DNA of 64,000 bases, taken from the NCBI GenBank assembly GCA_026413225.1, contig CM048554.1:97133963-97197962 (forward strand), read 5' to 3'. The notes under the pieces are model-generated. The model worked only from the letters and a program-made list of their open reading frames with translations. It did not search any database and had not been told where the DNA came from. This DNA is from Otis tarda (lineage: Eukaryota; Chordata; Aves; Otidiformes; Otididae). The position numbers were made by a program, and so were the translations under genes. Of this stretch, positions 52,557 to 62,007 are shown in pieces; positions within the stretch are counted from its first letter, which is position 1; each line of letters begins with the position of its first letter.

Positions 52557-53362
52557 AAGTACCAACCTCATGATGTTCAACCAGGCCAAGTGCAAAGTCC
52601 TGCACCTGGGTCGTGGCAATCCCAGGCACTAATATAGGCTGGGCGGAGAATGGATCGAGACCAGCCCTGAGGAGAAGGACTTGGGATACTGGTGGACGAG
52701 AAGCTCAACATGAGCAGGCAATGTGCCCTTGCAGCCCAGAAGGCCAACCACATCCTGGGCTGCATCAAGAGGAGTGTGGCCAGCAGGTCGAGGGAGATGA
52801 TTCTCCCCCTCTACTCTGCCCTGGTGAGACCCCACCTGGAGTACTGTGTCCAGCTCTGGAGCCCCCAACATAAGAAGGACATGGACCAGCTGGAGAAGAT
52901 CCAGAGGAGGGCCACCAAGATGATAAGAGGGCTGGAGCGCCTTTCCTGTAAGGACAGGCTGAGAGAGTTGGGGCTGTTCAGCTTGGAGAAGAGGAGGCTC
53001 TGGGGAGACCTGATAGCGGTCTTCCAGTACCTCAAGGGGGCCTACAGGAAAGCTGGGGAGAGACTGTTCAGTAGGGCCTGTTGTGACAGGATGAGGGGTA
53101 ATGGTTTTGAAATAGAGGGAGGTAGATTTAGATTAGGTATTAGGAAAAAAACGTTTTACACTGAGGGTTGTAGAACACTGTAACAGGTTGCCCAGAGAGG
53201 TAGTGGATGCCCCATCCCTGGAAACATTCAAGGCCAGGTTGGATGAGGCTCTGAGCAACCTGATCTAGTTGGGCATGTCCTTGCTCCTTGCAAGGGGGTT
53301 GGACTAGATGACCTTTGAAGGTCCCTTCCAACTCTAACCATTCTATGATTCTATAATTTTAA
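52557..53362 (+). mobile_element. CR1 LINE, 5'-truncated, with octamer-like tail
   Basis: Begins at [13 protein letters not shown], downstream of the RT active site, so the catalytic FADD box is absent. It continues to the ORF2 end and a 3' UTR ending ATTCTATGATTCTATAATTTT. The frame is broken near 52630 (TAG in the KYRLGG region) and by a 1-bp change at about 52680. A 163-codon frame at 52692-53183 retains [19 protein letters not shown], and the segment after it carries another change (AACACTGTAACAGG in place of the HWNR codons). It abuts the antisense provirus at its 3' side. Confidence 0.93.
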
Positions 53363-53576
53363 CAGAACGGGGACAATGCAGAGTCCCTTTAAAGGGAGGC
53401 TTTTGGCCTCAGGTAGTCTGGGAGGGTTTTTTTTCCTATGTTTAGGCTGCTTTGTTCTCCCTCTCTTCTTTTTTTTTTTGTCTGGCTAGCGGCTCAGGTG
53501 GCCAGAGCTCATTCAGAGAACTGATCCCGTTAAAAACATATACTTTTTGTTTGTTGTTTTCACCTGAATAATTTCC

Positions 53577-54785
53577 TTAATGCAAATTATACTGGCCACA
53601 GTATTCATTGTTCATTTCTTTTAAATATGCACGAGAGGTCCCTTCAAGGGGGTCAGAACTAAAGCTATTCCTTCTACTCTGCCTATTGGAGACTGGTGCA
53701 ACAATTTTCCGGGGAGAACTTCTATTTGCAATGGTTTTTCCACGCAACTCACGTACCCGTGCCTCTAGGGCAGAGGTAGGCTTCCCATCCCACTCCCTCA
53801 TGTCCTCTCCTTGGTCACACAAGGTAGACCACAGGGTACCTCGCCGCGTAAACCATCTCTCTTGAGCAGGGAAACGTTTACTCCTAATAGCTGAAATATT
53901 GGCCCGTACCAGTGGGGAATGGGACATATCTGCTTTGAATTGCTGGAACTCCTGGGACAGTTTCTCCACAGCCGAGACACAGGCCCGTAGGGAGGAAGAC
54001 AGGCTTTCCTCGTACTGCCGGAGTCGGCCAGCCAGTTCATCCACTGTTTCTTCCTCTCCATCTTTCCAGGTCATAACTGCCAATGAGTTGGCATATGATG
54101 ATGGTGCACTTCGAACAAACTTCGGCCACATTTGTCGTGTGCACCTGACTTCATCTGGATCCTTAGGTAACTGATCATTGCCCAGGTCATCATAAATAAT
54201 CTCCAGCACAGCTAATTCCCTCAGGTACTGGATACCCTTCTCCATGATAGCCCACTTGCCTGGATGACACATTATATCCTCCTTGAAAGGATATCTCTCC
54301 TTCACACCTGACAGGAGTCGCCTCCAGAGGCTGAGGGCTTGTGTCCCTTTTCCAACTGCTTTGTCAATGCTTGCTTCTCTAGAAATGGATCCCAGTTGCC
54401 TAGCTTCTCTGCCTTCTAATTCCAAGCTATTGGCCCCATTATCCCAGCACCGCAGCAGCCAGCTGATAATGTGCTCCCCAGGATGACGGCTAAAACCTTT
54501 TCGCATGTCTCGCAGCTTGCTCAGGGATAGAAATCGGGTACTCACTGTCTCCTTTAGGAGTTCTTCCTCTGAGGAAGAGCCTGCCTGCTGAGTTCTTCCT
54601 GGGCATGAAGCAAATAAACCTTCCTCTTCTTCCTCCTGCTCCCTCCTAGAAGGGGCTTCTTCATCCCTCACTAAACGAGCTGACTTCCGCTTCCAAGTCT
54701 TCTTGTATACAGGGGCAACTGAAACTAGCACGGGTTCACCCTCTGATTCAGCTGCAATGCCTGTTGCTGGGGTTTGAGTTGCAGG
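53577..54785 (-). pseudogene. gag-like frame of the truncated provirus
   Basis: An open frame of about 400 codons; the part from a GTG at 54731 is 384 codons. Residue numbers count from that GTG. An acidic stretch (EQEEEEEG) is near residue 31. A helical, probably capsid-like region at about 70-220 contains FSRHPGEHIISWLLRCWDNG and YPFKEDIMCHPGKW. A heptad-patterned coiled-coil candidate is at about 228-270, and a basic Arg/Ser-rich tail near 330-370. No CCHC zinc knuckle is visible. The first in-frame ATG is only at residue 76, so translation of the N-terminal part would need another start or fusion to the upstream frame. It resembles avian ERV gag-derived proteins of the ENS-1/ERNI type. 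It is classed as a pseudogene because the provirus is incomplete. Confidence 0.65.
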
Positions 54786-55251
54786 TCAGTTTGTTCTCCC
54801 TCATACCATGCCACATATTAGTATCTTGCCTTAGGGTAAATCTCAGGAGGAGATTCCCAAAAAGTGGGTTTGCAGCCCTAGACAAGACTTGGCACACATT
54901 CAAGATACATAACAACAACATCATAGTGGCTTGAATACCCCCCAGATCTTTAAAGTTCTCAAAAAGTGGTTTAACTACCCTGGAAGTGAAAGAATTCGGG
55001 AAGCTGTCCACATAGGAATACCAGTTTATCTCTAAGGCCATTGATGTCACCATGTCATAGATGGATACGGCATAGTATAACAGAAGGATAATTCTCATCA
55101 TTTTCCCTGAGGTGATAAACACCACCACTGGGAACACATAGTACATATAAGATCGTAGACAATACAACAACATAACCAACCACTGCAACATCATGACCAA
55201 TAACTGACAACCAGTACAACGAGCACGTATAAACAAATTTGTTTCAAGCAA
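54748..55251 (-). other. Hydrophobic leader frame upstream of gag
   Basis: A 167-codon frame between the primer binding site and the gag-like frame, opening with TTG. The first ATG is at residue 20. Hydrophobic segments are at about residues 16-31, 36-47, 51-65 and 106-124, suggesting up to three or four membrane spans. It overlaps the gag-like open frame by 38 nt, in the +1 frame relative to it. I recognise no domain. It may be a decayed leader, a genuine accessory membrane protein, or chance in an AT-rich leader. Confidence 0.35.
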
Positions 55252-55288
55252 AAAAAAAGTCAGATCTGTTATTATCTCAACCCTTTGT

Positions 55289-55306
55289 GCCCCACGCTGG
55301 GCACCA
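55289..55306 (-). promoter_or_regulatory. Retroviral primer binding site, tRNA-Lys-like
   Basis: On the - strand it reads TGGTGCCCAGCGTGGGGC. This differs at two of 18 positions from the tRNA-Lys1,2 primer binding site of betaretrovirus-like (ERVK) elements, as I recall it. It lies eight bases after the proposed LTR end, slightly farther than usual. Confidence 0.65.
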
Positions 55307-55314
55307 AAAGTAAC

Positions 55315-55737
55315 TGTCGTAGTTCAGCCCCAACGGGGACCAGACTACGCAGTCTCTCTCTCACTCCCGAGAATAGGAGGAGATTTGGCAAACAAAAGAA
55401 AACCAGAAGAAAAAAAAACAAACACATGGGTTGAGATTAAACAAAAAGTAAATTTAACAGTAATGACAGAAGAAAACAAAACAGTGATGGACAATAGCTC
55501 ACAACAGATCTCCACACCCAGTCTCTTCCAAGTAGCAGGGGGACTCCCTTCAGCACCCTCCTCACTTACATACTGAGCATGATGTCAGATGGGATGGAAT
55601 AGCCCTTTGGCTAATTTGGGTAAATTAACCCCAGCTGTTAGCTAATTAGTTAACTATCTCAGCCATAGGGGCTACCAGCTTCAGTTCTCCACCCAGCTCA
55701 GGTAAATATTAACTCTATCCTAGCCAAAACCAGGACA
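55315..55737 (-). mobile_element. 5' LTR of the truncated provirus
   Basis: About 423 bp with TG..CA ends. On the - strand it starts TGTCCTGGTTTTGGCTAGGA, a start common among avian LTRs, and ends GGGGCTGAACTACGACA. The final 60 bp (GTGAGAGAGAGACTGCGTAG onward) match the ends of the LTRs at 27429 and 30815, while the U3 is different and much shorter. A weak TATA-like TATGTAAG is present mid-way. No clear target-site duplication is seen. Confidence 0.8.
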
Positions 55738-58011
55738 ATACTGTTACACTGCTGATGTAACATGAGCACACTCATTTTGAACATTGGATAGTAAAGATCT
55801 CAAGTTCTGCATTGCCAGGCATGTCAGAATACCCTTTGCTGTTCTGAAGTCTCTACAGCAAGTGCTTTATTCATTCAACAAGAACTAAGATTCAACAGAG
55901 AAAGAAGGAATAGTGGAAACAGACAAAACTTAGAAATGATGACAGAGAAAGCTGACATCAGTATTTTGAGATCGTGCAGTTAGTTTCCAGAAATTGAGAA
56001 TAATGAAAGTAGACTTTCTTATTGCGTATCTGTCTCAGTATACAAAAAAAAAAACCTGCACTGATCAAATATAATAAAAGATTAATTCTATTTGTTTGTA
56101 GCTAAATAGTACTATTTTATCTTGCTTCAATGCAATGTAAAAAAAAATGAAAAACCATCAGGAAATCAAAGCTGAATATATGTGCATGTTTTTTATATTC
56201 CACCAAGGTGACTGTTTTTCATAAACTTCGTATGAGTCGACAGAGAATAAACAAGTGCCTTTTTCTAACAATTTAATTGAATGCAATGGATTTAATTTTA
56301 CTAAATTGATCATAATAATGGTTAATAGTAACTTAATATCACCAATTAGTTTGATACAAACTGTTGTTTTACAGCCTCTTTAAGATAAAAGCTTAATTAG
56401 GTAGTCATGCCACATCTTGGGTACAAATCACATTTTATGTCTTTTCAGAATTCTGCCATCAAAGGAGATGTTCAGAAGTTAAAATTTAGAATCATCAAAG
56501 AGACCAATCTGTAATGTATAGTGATCTATTATTGCTCACATTATTTAACCAAATAAATACTAAAAATGTTTCTGTCATTGCTACTTTCTTTTACTTTGGA
56601 TCTCAAAAAAGCTCATTAGTCTCACTTCTAAGAATGAAATTTTTCTGCTTTAACTTCTGAAACAACTTATCACAGGGACAGAAACATAAAAACAGTAGAG
56701 TAAGACTCTAATAACAGACAACATTCCTAAAACTTTGTTCTGTATTATTTTCTGAGGAACATCAAAGGATGGGTCCAATACTCTGTGGCTACCTTAGCGC
56801 CATGTCATAAATGTAGAAACTATATTAAGGAGAACACAGACAGTGTAGAGAGACCAGAAATAATATTGGCCTGTAGAGTTCATGTCAGTATGAATTCTCG
56901 CTGCGTAACTATCTTCTTATTCTGCGTAGTCTTTCAGTTGAACTTGAAATAAAGTGTCAGCACTGCAAGTCTAGATCCAGCTCTCAACTTGCCACTGTCT
57001 GAATTCTTGAATACCGTACTCTCATTGAGCCAAGCTGTTGACTAAACGACATTTTATTTTCATGTACATCAACTTGAAATAAGTGCATATTGTTTTCTAA
57101 GTTTAATTTCTGTAAATAGCATTTAAAGTTATTACAATGTGAGCAGCAGGAAACTTGAAGCTCTCCCAGCTGCCAGGACAGAAATGGCCAGAGGCATAGA
57201 TTATTGTTTTTTCTCTAGCTAAATATATAGCAGTAAATAAAATTGAAATCGGAAGACTGTTTTCTGGACCTGAGGCCAACTGGCAGGTCCCAGATCATGT
57301 CTATAAAAATACTTACTGCAAAATAAGTTGGCAGCATTTAAACTAGGAATTATTCCTGAATTGCACTGAGCAGTGAACTTTTCCAGATTCAGAACTGGAG
57401 GTAGTAGCTAGTCTGGGTGGCAGCTGTAACAGGAACTGTGATAACTTCATAAAAATATGGATTATTATGTGTCAGGACCCAAACTCATGTTGTGGACCTT
57501 TTTAGTCTAGTAATGTAAGTGTAACCTCGGTGAAAAGAATAAAGGGATAGCATATTTTTTATTATAGAATATGAAACAAAGATTATTTTTGCCTTCTGTA
57601 TTCTCAGAGCAATTTACATGATGCCTTGTCATTAGCAGCTTTGCTCTTATTTATTTAGTTAAATTACTCTCTAAAATCAGAGTAATAAATCAGCTCCAGG
57701 TCCGGGAAATATGAGTCTGCTGTCAGAAGGAATGAGAAGAAATAAGTTGTTGACTCATTAGTTTGTCTGCAACATGAAAGTGTGTGCTACCTGGTGTCTC
57801 AGTAGGGCAGTCAGCACCAACAGGTGTGAGCAGTCTAAAATGATGCATCTTACTGCAGAGTGAAAATCAAATGACTCTGAGAGTAACTGGTATATTTTCT
57901 GTCTAAATAAATCTACTGCAGGTAATATAAGGTTCTGCCTTGTTCTCTAGATGTTATTACTGTGATGCTGGGGTTTTTTTTGCTACATAGATCTCCCACA
58001 GAAAAATGTTA
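55738..58011. other. Non-coding intronic stretch
   Basis: AT-rich sequence between the provirus LTR and the old CR1 end. No exon, RNA gene or clear repeat found. Confidence 0.5.
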
Positions 58012-58200
58012 CAGGATTGTAGAACTGTAGGATAATTTAGGCTGGAAGGGACCTCAGGAGGTCTCTAGTCCAACCTGCTGCTCAAAGCAGGGCCAGCTAA
58101 GGGGTTGCTCAAGGCTTTGTTTAGTTGGGTTTTGAAAAGCTCCTAGGGTGAAACCTGCACAACCTCTCTGAGCACAGAGGTCCAGATGTTCTGATCTTAA
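58012..58200 (-). mobile_element. Old CR1 LINE 3' end
   Basis: The + strand shows the reverse-complemented CR1 3' region: GGCTGGAAGGGACCTCAGGA, GTCTCTAGTCCAACCTGCTG, CTCAAAGCAGGGCCAGCTAA, TTGGGTTTTGAAAAGCTCC and CACAACCTCTCTGAGCACAG. The order of blocks is exactly that of CR1 3' ends. The octamer repeat itself has decayed to TTGTAGAACTGTAGGAT. Confidence 0.85.
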
Positions 58201-61200
58201 AGTTGTTTCAAGCACCCTTGCAAAGCCTGGGTTTTTAAAACCAGTACTGAGTCAAAATTGTTCATTAAGAAAATTTAACTGTCAATTGTCTGTGACAATA
58301 GGTCTGGGTTTTTTTTGTTGCAATTTTGCAAAAATAAACATTCTACTGCAAGAAGCAGTTTGAGTATGAAACTAGAAAGTGCAATCTACTAGATACTGAG
58401 TGAAAATAGAGGGAAACATGAGTTGACTTTGATTTTTTTAGGCTAAGAAATCTGTAAAATAATAATTAAACACAGAGAAAATGAAATATGTTTCTCATCT
58501 TTAATCAATCAATTGCCTTCAATAATATCAGGGAACTTAGGTATTGTTTTTTAGAATACGTGACAATAAAACTCTTTAATTCATATAGTTCACAACTCAT
58601 ATTTGATATAGCTGTTTGCAAATCTACTGCTGTTTTTGTTTAACAGACTGAAAGCTAACATTATATCCTAAGTAGTTCAAGGGTAATTAGTGAATTATTT
58701 ATTGTTGTTTAGCATGATGATGTTCAAAGTGATATTGCTAGAGATGAGTGCAAGTTTCAATGTTGTTTCTAGAACAAGACATTTCCCTTTCTTATCAGAA
58801 AAAAACATATTAAAGAGGCTTTATTCCCAGCAAGGCAGCACAGCATGGCAGACACTTAATCTGGACATCCTCTTCCATCATTTGTGTGTTACCTGTTTAC
58901 TGTTTTAGGACAATCTCAAACGTATAATTTAATCATAACTAATAAATGTCAGCAAGTAAGGATATTATGTAAAAGGATTTGGATTTCATGCAGACATTGT
59001 CATGTTTAGGTTCTGTTATCCCAACAGTTATCAAATTATTATCTGACCTTTCTATCCTTCCAACCTGCGAGGCATTGGGCAATGGATTTAATACCGTTTA
59101 GACAGAACTCATCTTCAGGTTATAATTAATAGGCCAGTATTTAATCATTACATTTATGTGAGTACAAATGAGGAATCTATGAACTGTTACTGCTGGGTTG
59201 GACTGAGGCACAATTGCTCATAGCTTACCCAGCAAAAGTGCTTGAGAGTTGCTGTATGCATTTCCACATTGTAATTATGCAAAAAGCTCTGTCTTCTTGC
59301 TTGACCTTTAAAGCACCCAGTGTGCTGATTGTAGAAAAAGCATTTTAAAAGCCTAATGGAAATTTCATAGAGTGCATAAATGACCTGGTGATTGTATCAT
59401 CAGCAAATGCTAAACAATAATGGTTTAAGGTTGTTATTCTAATTTGGCCAGACCCTGCTAGATTCAGTCAAGCACAATCAAAGGTGCATGGCTGACATTC
59501 AAACAAGCTTTGGGTGAAGGCAACTCATGCTATTGGATTGTATTAACTTGTTTTCTCACATAAAGTGCTGGGAATTAATTTCAAAACATTTTTATATATG
59601 CACACAAAAATACCTCTGCATATCCATCATGTAAGATATTAAGGACAAGCTAACAAATATGTCTAAAGCTAACATGAAAAGAACTACATTTATAAATAGA
59701 GTGCTTGTGTAATAGAAGTATATACATGGTCATGTAACCCATTACAGCATTAGCATCTCAAAATGCATAGAAGAAATAGTAATTTGAAAATAATAATTAA
59801 AAAATAGTCATTTGGGCAGCTTCCCTTAATTTAGCACATCTGTTAATTAGTATTAAAAAATAAAAAATGCCTGTCAGTTCCCCTCCTGACTTGCTTCCAC
59901 TCCAATCTTAAGAATTATGTTGCATTAAAACAAGTCTGATGTAAAATATTTCAGAAATATTGCTATTCTATTAATGTTTTATTCATAAGTGTTATATCCT
60001 TTTATAAGAAAGAGAAGAAATTTTAGGTATTTAAAAATCAATCATTTTTTCCTTAGAACTCTCACCAAAGCTTTCTGCTGTAGAAGGAATATATCCAAGA
60101 TGTCACACTGAGTTCAAGCCTTAGGAAAAACTGCTTGATTATTGCAAACAGAGCTACTGAGATTGCATGTGTGAGTTACACACATTATCAGCAAACTTCC
60201 TTTGTAAGCAAATAAGGAAAATGGTGTGCTGCAGAATGTTGTGTATGTGCTCAGACATACAATCATTGCATAATATCTTCAAAACGTGGTAGGAAAACAT
60301 TCCTTTCTTTGATTGCAGTACTGGCTACAATTTTCTGCTTTTTTCATTCATGTTAGCTATTAATAAGGAAGTTTCAAAAAAACTTTGTAAAAATTAAGGG
60401 AAAACAAAAAAAAATCCCCTGAACCGATCCCTTAAGAGGTTTTTTCTTTTTCGTCCACAGAATAAAAACCCTAATTTATTTATCTTCTTTAATGTTGATT
60501 TTAACAACACAACTTCATGTTCTTCATCTGAAGTTATTTACTGTAGGACGGACAGGCCATTTTGCTCGCAAAAACATCTCTAGTCCTGTCTGTTAAAAGG
60601 CTAATGCCGTATTTGTATATTTTTCTGAAAGCATCACAAAACCAGAATTATACAGAAAACAAAAACAGAGAACTTTTTGCAAATATTTCTGATGTTAAGT
60701 CTCCATCCTCTCAATTAAAAAATTATAGAAGACCTTATCAAATAGTATGTGAGAAATTCTTTATGAATCATTATCTGACAGAAGACAGTGAAGAACACTT
60801 TCCATGCTTTTTTTGTAACTAGTAAGTTTCAGAAGATAATTTTGCATTGTCAAAGATAAACTGAATTCATGCTTCACCTGTGGCATGCTATGATAGGTCT
60901 GTCAGGGTGGGTTGGTCCATTGTCGCACGGTGACAACACCCTATCTAAATTACAGGCTGTTACTTTTACAATTTTATTTGCTATATGCTATTTTCACATA
61001 GATTTTTTGTGGCACCTGTATTACAAAGGTGCTTGAGTATTTTTAAGCATACGACTGATTGAACTCTGATTTGTTTCATGTGCAGAGAGAAGGATAGGCT
61101 GAAATAAATTCCTGTGTGAGAGATTCTTGTTTAGTTCTGATGTTTCTTCACTGTTTTTTCTTTTATGAGGACAGAGTGCTTGCTGCCAGTTTGTTATTGG

Positions 61201-61856
61201 AATGTAAATGAGCTCTGCATCAATAAAAAAAAAAAATTGAGGAAAAACAAATTGTTTACTTTTCATCTTCTTTATTTTTAAAAATTTATGTATGCTCTTA
61301 AGAGCACCACTTAAGAAAGTATATGGTCAGGTGGAGGGAAGAGGGAATGTATGTATTAATTTCAGGGCCTAATGTTACTGCCTTCAGTTTTAGGAATAAC
61401 GCTTTTGAAGGTAAGTATTACAGATTATACTAGGGCTGCACTCTCTAAAATGCAGTTCATTTTAAATTGTTTTTCTGGATTGTCTTTTTTGTTATGAAAT
61501 GGAGGAATATTTAAAATATTTTAAGTAAATGGATTTTTTTTTTTCAAATTACAAAACCTTCTTGTTTGAAATTGTCTGACTTTTTAATTCAGTCATTATT
61601 ATGTGTTTTGGCTTTTTTAGCAATTGCACTGCTCAGATTTATAATATGGTTTCATTTAAAAGTTCAAACCCCAAAGACATGTCAACGTACAGCTTGTTAA
61701 ACAGCTTCTTTTATGTTTATAGTCTTTAATATAAAAACAGCTATTTACTTGATTTTCTTTCCTCATTGGTTTAGTAACAGCCTAATTAATTTGTCAGACA
61801 GACAGTAATATAAATTATATACGGTAGTAAAATGTGCCTATTTCTAATTTCTGCAG

Positions 61857-62007
61857 GCAAGGCATGGTACCATGTGAAGCAGAAATGTCAGTCCTGGGGA
61901 TATCTGCAAAGACAAGTATGCCTAGCAATTTCTGGTCCAGTTCATATCAGCTTGAAACAGGATCCATATTTTTTGGTGGCTTGCCTCATCGTTATGCAGT
62001 AAATCAG
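61857..62007 (+). CDS. EYS: EYS exon, end of the laminin-G domain
   Basis: A 151-bp exon. The acceptor TTTCTGCAG enters in phase 2, so its first G completes the Arg codon begun at 44983. It encodes QGMVPCEAEMSVLGI early, then TGSIFFGGLPHRYAVNQ. The G-S-I/L-F-x-G-G-L/F-P motif is a hallmark of the later strands of laminin-G domains. The P-C-x-A-E-x-x-x-L-G pattern corresponds to the equivalent EYS segment. The donor is CAG/GTATTT, phase 0, a weaker but valid site. The next exon, completing the domain and leading to the following EGF repeat, should lie beyond the window or in its last 2 kb, where I could not identify it. Confidence 0.85.

Larger units (their letters stand above)
53363..55737 (-). 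mobile_element. Truncated endogenous retrovirus (5' LTR, leader, gag-like frame)
   Basis: A provirus on the - strand, antisense to EYS. In - strand order it has an LTR (55737 to 55315), a primer binding site, a hydrophobic leader frame, a gag-like frame and about 210 bp of further sequence that runs into the CR1 tail. No pol, env or second LTR is seen, so the element is truncated or deleted on its 3' side. The gag-like product and LTR resemble avian ENS-1/ERNI-related elements in my recollection, which needs a database check. The left limit is approximate. It cannot be a complete virus. Confidence 0.8.
44985..61856 (+). other. EYS: EYS intron (phase 2), 16.9 kb, with nested retroelements
   Basis: Bounded by GTAAGT and TTTCTGCAG. 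It carries an old CR1 end near 51535, a CR1 at 52557-53362, an antisense truncated provirus at 53363-55737 and another old CR1 end near 58012. The remaining sequence (44985-51534, 51651-52556, 55738-58011, 58201-61856) is AT-rich and non-coding, with no RNA gene seen. Two parts, about 48740-49060 and 59160-59560, look like possible conserved non-coding DNA by texture only. Confidence 0.75.
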
